Shown here one piece after another: positions 6,182 to 9,342 of a stretch of 9,342 nucleotides of DNA. The translations under genes were made by a program, and so were the position numbers. The stretch comes from an uncultured Clostridia bacterium (GTDB taxonomy: Bacteria; Bacillota; Clostridia; TANB77; CAG-465), in assembly GCA_948562205.1 (NCBI GenBank), contig CAOYAN010000038.1:1-9342 (forward strand), in the 5' to 3' direction. The notes under the pieces were generated by a model, which searched no databases, had not been told where the DNA came from, and saw nothing but the letters and a program-made list of their open reading frames with translations. Numbering within the stretch: the first letter of the stretch is position 1; every line of letters begins with the position of its first letter.

Positions 6182-6247
6182 ATGGTAACTAAAATACACG
6201 CAGATATGAATAGACTACACACACACACACACACAACTAATATTTAA
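6182..6247 (+). CDS. Putative leader peptide with His-Thr repeats (21 residues)
   Basis: A short ORF beginning MVTKIHADMNRL and continuing HTHTHTT before NI and a TAA stop. AAAGAGG (6167-6173) lies 8 bases before the ATG, and the promoter, ORF and downstream terminator (6298-6331) are in the order expected of a translated attenuation leader. The repeated His-Thr codons are the product of an (AC)9.5 tract at 6217-6235. Gain or loss of a dinucleotide would change frame after the tract and skip the stop at 6245. It is not clearly a his-type attenuator, because the next gene is a surface protein, not a biosynthetic one. It may be a regulatory uORF, or a chance ORF around a microsatellite. Confidence 0.4.
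   Translation: MVTKIHADMNRLHTHTHTTNI
6217..6235 (+). repeat. (AC)9.5 dinucleotide microsatellite
   Basis: Nineteen bases of uninterrupted alternating A and C inside the leader ORF. It is the only clean simple repeat of this kind in the window. Such tracts change length by slippage in bacteria and often control phase-variable surface genes. Confidence 0.9.
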
Positions 6248-6297
6248 AAACATTAATAAAAATAAAATAACAAGGGAATATTGACCTTAAATATATA

Positions 6298-6331
6298 AGC
6301 TAATATGAGAAAACTCATACTAGCTCTTTTT
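6298..6331 (+). terminator. Terminator/attenuator in the adhesin leader
   Basis: AGCTA (6298-6302) and TATGAG (6304-6309) pair with CTCATA (6314-6319) and TAGCT (6321-6325) around AAAA, with one A-C mismatch. CTTTTT follows (6326-6331). It lies 43 bases before the adhesin ATG and after the leader ORF. No credible promoter lies between it and the gene: the TATAAT at 6357-6362 is too close to the ribosome site and its -35 matches only three of six. Adhesin transcripts must therefore read through it. Confidence 0.7.
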
Positions 6332-6342
6332 GCGTGCAAAAA

Positions 6343-6373
6343 CTTTACCCAATATATATAATAGGGGGTTAAA
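6343..6373 (+). promoter_or_regulatory. Adhesin ribosome site, possibly sequestered in a stem
   Basis: The ribosome site is AGGGGG (6363-6368), five bases before the ATG at 6374. TTTACCC (6344-6350) can pair with GGGT-AAA (6366-6373) with one bulged T, burying half the site and the bases before the start codon. The stem is weak; regulation by it is an inference. Confidence 0.4.
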
Positions 6374-9342
6374 ATGGAAAAACAGAAAGTTAAAAAATAC
6401 AAAAAAAGAAAAAGACCGAAAAGTAAAATTACATATTTTATAATGTTTGGAATATTTTTAGCTTTAAGTGCAACATTATTATATACTGGAAAGACAATAA
6501 TAGGATCTGCTGAAAATGAAACACATGCAGCTCAAAATGATCATGTAAAAGCGATAAATTCCAATGATATAATAAAAGTAGGTAGTAATGATATTTATGA
6601 TAATAAATATTCTTTTTGTATATCTGCAAATTCAAATACTAGGATTGAGTTATGGGGATATAATGGTCAAGTTTTATCAAGTCCAGATATTTCCTTTCTT
6701 ATAATGCCAACAGATTACAATCTATCAGGAAATATGGGAGCTTGGTTATATAATGTTGGAAAGTTACCAGATGGTAGAAATGTAAATGTAAAATGTACAT
6801 TTTTTTGGGAATCAGTAAAACTTGGAGATACTCAATTATATCCAGTTATTGGTATTTCGCCATTACCAGACATAGGAATAAAATTTCTTTTTGTTACTAC
6901 AGCATATAGAGTAAAATATGAACTTTTTGTTGGTGAAAATGAAGATAAAAGTAAATTTGAACCATTAGTTACAAATATGGGATTAACATTTAAGGATATA
7001 GATGCATGTCAATTCTTTGGATTTAAGTCAATTGATGGATCTATAAATCAAATTCAATGCACTAACAATTCAATAGTATATTATAAAAGAATAGATGATT
7101 ATGAATGGTTTTATGCTAAAGAAATATATATTGATGACACAGAAGAATCATGGATTAGAATGGAATTAAATAATACTCATTCCTTTGATATTATATATGG
7201 ATCAGGACATGATACAGTATCTTATTCTAATGTGTCTAGATTTAAAAAGATAAATGATGAAAATGCAATTTATTTTCAAAAAAAGATGATAAAAGCATTA
7301 GAAAAAGCAACAGAAGTTGGTAATACTAATGTTCAAGAACAAATAGATAAAATAGGATTAGAGTGGGGAATTGTTACAGCTGAAACATTTGGATCATATA
7401 ATATTCCAGAAGCTTTAAAGAGAGTATCAGACACTAATGAATATAATAAAGTAGAAAATACTATATCAAAAGATGAAGTTTTTAGTTATGATATATATCA
7501 GACTATACCACTTGAAAGATCAGCATCATATTATACTTCATTTACAATTGAAGATACATTACCAAATTGCGTTGAATATGTATCAGCAAATGTATATAAC
7601 TCAGGAAATACTGATGTTACAAGTAATTTTAATATTACAAGATCAGGACAAAGAGTAATTGTAAGTGCCAAAGATACAAATACAGCATCTTTTTATAACA
7701 ATACATATGATATAAGAATAAGGGTAAGGTTAAAATCAGATTCTATAAGCGGATATAAAGTATCAGATGGAAGATATCAATTTAAAAATAGTGCAGTAAC
7801 AAAAGTAGTAAGATCAGGACAAACAACAACCAAAACAAGTAATGAAGTAACAAGTAATTATTATACAAAAACAGTATCAGCGAAAAAAGACTGGAGAGAT
7901 AATAATAATATAGTAGGATTAAGACCATCAAGTATAACATTACAGATAAAAAATGAAAATATAGTAGTAGTAAGTGATATAGTAAATGCGTCAAATAATT
8001 GGACAATTACAAAGGAATTACCAAGATATGATGCAAATGGAAAAGAAATAAACTATACAGTAGATGAAATATATAATAGTAATGGACTATATATAAAGAG
8101 TATATCAGGATATACAGTAACTAATAAGTTAATAAATAGAAAAATAAATGGAATAGCATTTGAAGATGTAAATAAAAATGGAATAAAAGATAATCAAGAA
8201 AATAATATGTCAGGAATAGTAGTAGAGTTACTAACAAAAGATTTAGGAGCAGTAACAAATTTAAGAGGAGAGAGAGTAAATAGTATAGTAACAAATGCTA
8301 GTGGATATTATGAATTTAATTATTTGCCAAAAGGAGAATATATAGTAAGGTTTACAGTACCAGAGACATATAAGGTAACACAAAAATTAGTAGGAGTAAA
8401 TGATGCAATAAATAGTAAGGCAAATGAAAATTTATCAGAGCCAGATTTAAAGAGTGTAACAGATAAATTAACAAGATTAAATGAAAATACAACAGAAGAG
8501 GAAGTAGTATTAAGTAATATAAATATAGGATTAATAGAGAGAGAAAAAGCAAAGGTTTCAATTGAAAAAGTAGATAATGAAACATTAAATATAATAAAAG
8601 GAAAAGAAGCATCTTTTGAAATATATATGTGGAATAAATATACAAATGCATATGAGAAAATAACAGATAAGCCAGTAAGAAATATAGGAACTCAGGAGTT
8701 ATATATATCAAATTGGTTATATAGAACATTAAAAAATGAAGGAAAATATTATATAGTAGAGGTAGGAACACCAAAAGATTATATAGGAGATTATGAAAAT
8801 AAAGAGAACAAAGAGAAAGTTAAGCATTATATAGAAGTAAATAGTAGTAATGATAAAAAAACAATACAAGTAGGAAATAAAGAAAATGCTTCAAGAAAAG
8901 TATATGTGAACAATCAAGTAAGAGGAAAAGTAAAAGTAAATAAAAAAGACTTTGAGTCAAGTTTACAACAGCCTCAAGGAGACGCAAGTGTAGATGGAGC
9001 AATATATGGACTATATGCAAAAGAAGATATAATACATCCAGATGGAGTAACAGGAGTATTATATGAAGAAAATGATTTAGTAACAACTGCAACTACACAA
9101 AATGGAGGAGTAGCAACATTTGAGGAATTATACTTAGGAAAATATTATATAAAAGAGATAAGTGCAAGTGAGGGATATTTATTAGATGAGAATACATATG
9201 ATGTAACATTAATGTATATAGATGATACAATAGAAATAGTAGAGGGAGAAGTAACATCAAAAGAGCAAGTAATGAAAGGACCATTTTCATTTAGTAAAGG
9301 ATCAGTAAAACCAAATACACTACTACCAGGAAATTCAAGTTC
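6374..9342 (+). CDS. Large secreted multidomain adhesin/pilin-like surface protein (Cna-B, SdrD-B and SpaA-type domains), 3' end outside the window
   Basis: The first 989 codons of an ORF still open at the window end. A very basic N terminus (MEKQKVKKYKKRKRPKSK) and a hydrophobic segment (19-38) form a signal peptide or anchor. Residues 46-350 are an unrecognised ectodomain. About 355-495 resemble the isopeptide-forming fimbrial domain (SYYTSFTIEDTLPNCVEYVS). A Cna-B domain at about 498-588 (KKDWRDNNNIVGLRPSSITL, LPRYDANGKEINYTVDE, GYTVTN) keeps the likely isopeptide triad K505, E565, N584. About 589-720 is an SdrD-B-like domain (FEDVNKNGIKDNQE). SpaA-type domains follow at about 725-820 and 850-950 (VNKKD with K857; KYYIKEISASEGYLL with E928). 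A sortase motif, if present, lies beyond 9342. Such proteins are covalently cross-linked stalks for adhesion. Val and Ile codon use changes near 7690. Family firm, ligand unknown. Confidence 0.88.
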   Translation, partial: MEKQKVKKYKKRKRPKSKITYFIMFGIFLALSATLLYTGKTIIGSAENETHAAQNDHVKAINSNDIIKVGSNDIYDNKYSFCISANSNTRIELWGYNGQVLSSPDISFLIMPTDYNLSGNMGAWLYNVGKLPDGRNVNVKCTFFWESVKLGDTQLYPVIGISPLPDIGIKFLFVTTAYRVKYELFVGENEDKSKFEPLVTNMGLTFKDIDACQFFGFKSIDGSINQIQCTNNSIVYYKRIDDYEWFYAKEIYIDDTEESWIRMELNNTHSFDIIYGSGHDTVSYSNVSRFKKINDENAIYFQKKMIKALEKATEVGNTNVQEQIDKIGLEWGIVTAETFGSYNIPEALKRVSDTNEYNKVENTISKDEVFSYDIYQTIPLERSASYYTSFTIEDTLPNCVEYVSANVYNSGNTDVTSNFNITRSGQRVIVSAKDTNTASFYNNTYDIRIRVRLKSDSISGYKVSDGRYQFKNSAVTKVVRSGQTTTKTSNEVTSNYYTKTVSAKKDWRDNNNIVGLRPSSITLQIKNENIVVVSDIVNASNNWTITKELPRYDANGKEINYTVDEIYNSNGLYIKSISGYTVTNKLINRKINGIAFEDVNKNGIKDNQENNMSGIVVELLTKDLGAVTNLRGERVNSIVTNASGYYEFNYLPKGEYIVRFTVPETYKVTQKLVGVNDAINSKANENLSEPDLKSVTDKLTRLNENTTEEEVVLSNINIGLIEREKAKVSIEKVDNETLNIIKGKEASFEIYMWNKYTNAYEKITDKPVRNIGTQELYISNWLYRTLKNEGKYYIVEVGTPKDYIGDYENKENKEKVKHYIEVNSSNDKKTIQVGNKENASRKVYVNNQVRGKVKVNKKDFESSLQQPQGDASVDGAIYGLYAKEDIIHPDGVTGVLYEENDLVTTATTQNGGVATFEELYLGKYYIKEISASEGYLLDENTYDVTLMYIDDTIEIVEGEVTSKEQVMKGPFSFSKGSVKPNTLLPGNSS

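Noticed and set aside
6182..6247. Histidine-operon type attenuator
   Set aside because: Only three His alternate with Thr, they arise from an AC microsatellite, and the downstream gene is a surface protein, so a classic his leader is not supported.
6331..6362. Promoter immediately upstream of the adhesin (TATAAT at 6357-6362)
   Set aside because: The predicted start would fall on or after the ribosome site and the -35 region matches three of six bases.
6438..9290. Several open frames on the minus strand rich in Leu, Tyr and His, and a short plus frame at 7473-7658
   Set aside because: They lie opposite or out of frame within the adhesin gene. Its coding strand is nearly free of C and stop-forming complements, which opens antisense frames; the products are low-complexity and have no ribosome sites.
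1..9342. tRNA, rRNA, insertion sequence or prophage genes
   Set aside because: No cloverleaf, rRNA segment, transposase motif, terminal inverted repeats or integrase-like frame was seen on either strand.

Overview
The window comes from a very A+T-rich (about 70% by eye) low-GC Gram-positive bacterium, most likely an anaerobic gut-type Clostridia/Firmicutes member. Pointers are strong AGGAGG-type ribosome sites, TTGAMW-17-TATAAT promoters, a Tex protein, an amino-acid-fermentation dehydrogenase of clostridial type, and a Cna-B/SpaA-type surface protein. Trp is always TGG, genes end in TAA or TAG, and no in-frame TGA is seen, so ordinary bacterial code fits.

Left end (1-332): no protein gene. 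On the minus strand a near-consensus promoter (179-184/156-161) drives a small structured RNA of about 69 nt ending in a perfect 10-bp hairpin plus T7. Two further hairpins follow towards the window edge, one carrying the same 10-nt loop motif. A tracrRNA-like or regulatory-leader role is possible but unproven.

333-998: a minus-strand peptide deformylase gene with intact metal-binding motifs but no usable start codon. Its reading frame and apparent homology continue past the only ATG, up to and across the tex promoter. 987-3143: tex, plus strand, with its own consensus promoter. A terminator hairpin sits directly against the ribosome site of the next gene, a 2,4-diaminopentanoate dehydrogenase (3233-4309), which is followed by a strong terminator.

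4350-6035 (minus): a membrane-anchored extracytoplasmic protein with an Ig-like region and a body resembling GT80 sialyltransferases, but with the family's catalytic motifs replaced. It diverges from 6374-9342+ (plus), the first 989 codons of a large secreted multidomain adhesin/pilin-like protein with isopeptide-type domains, cut by the window end. The 338-bp region between them holds promoters in both directions, a 16-bp palindrome at the predicted plus-strand start, a 21-codon leader ORF containing an (AC)9.5 microsatellite (His-Thr repeats), a terminator and a possible ribosome-site-sequestering stem. This is an attenuation or phase-variation type arrangement ahead of the adhesin.

The two most unusual elements are the sequence-degenerate GT80-like membrane protein facing the adhesin, and the microsatellite leader/terminator between them. 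The small RNA locus at the left edge is third. All family calls are from reading motifs, not from searches.
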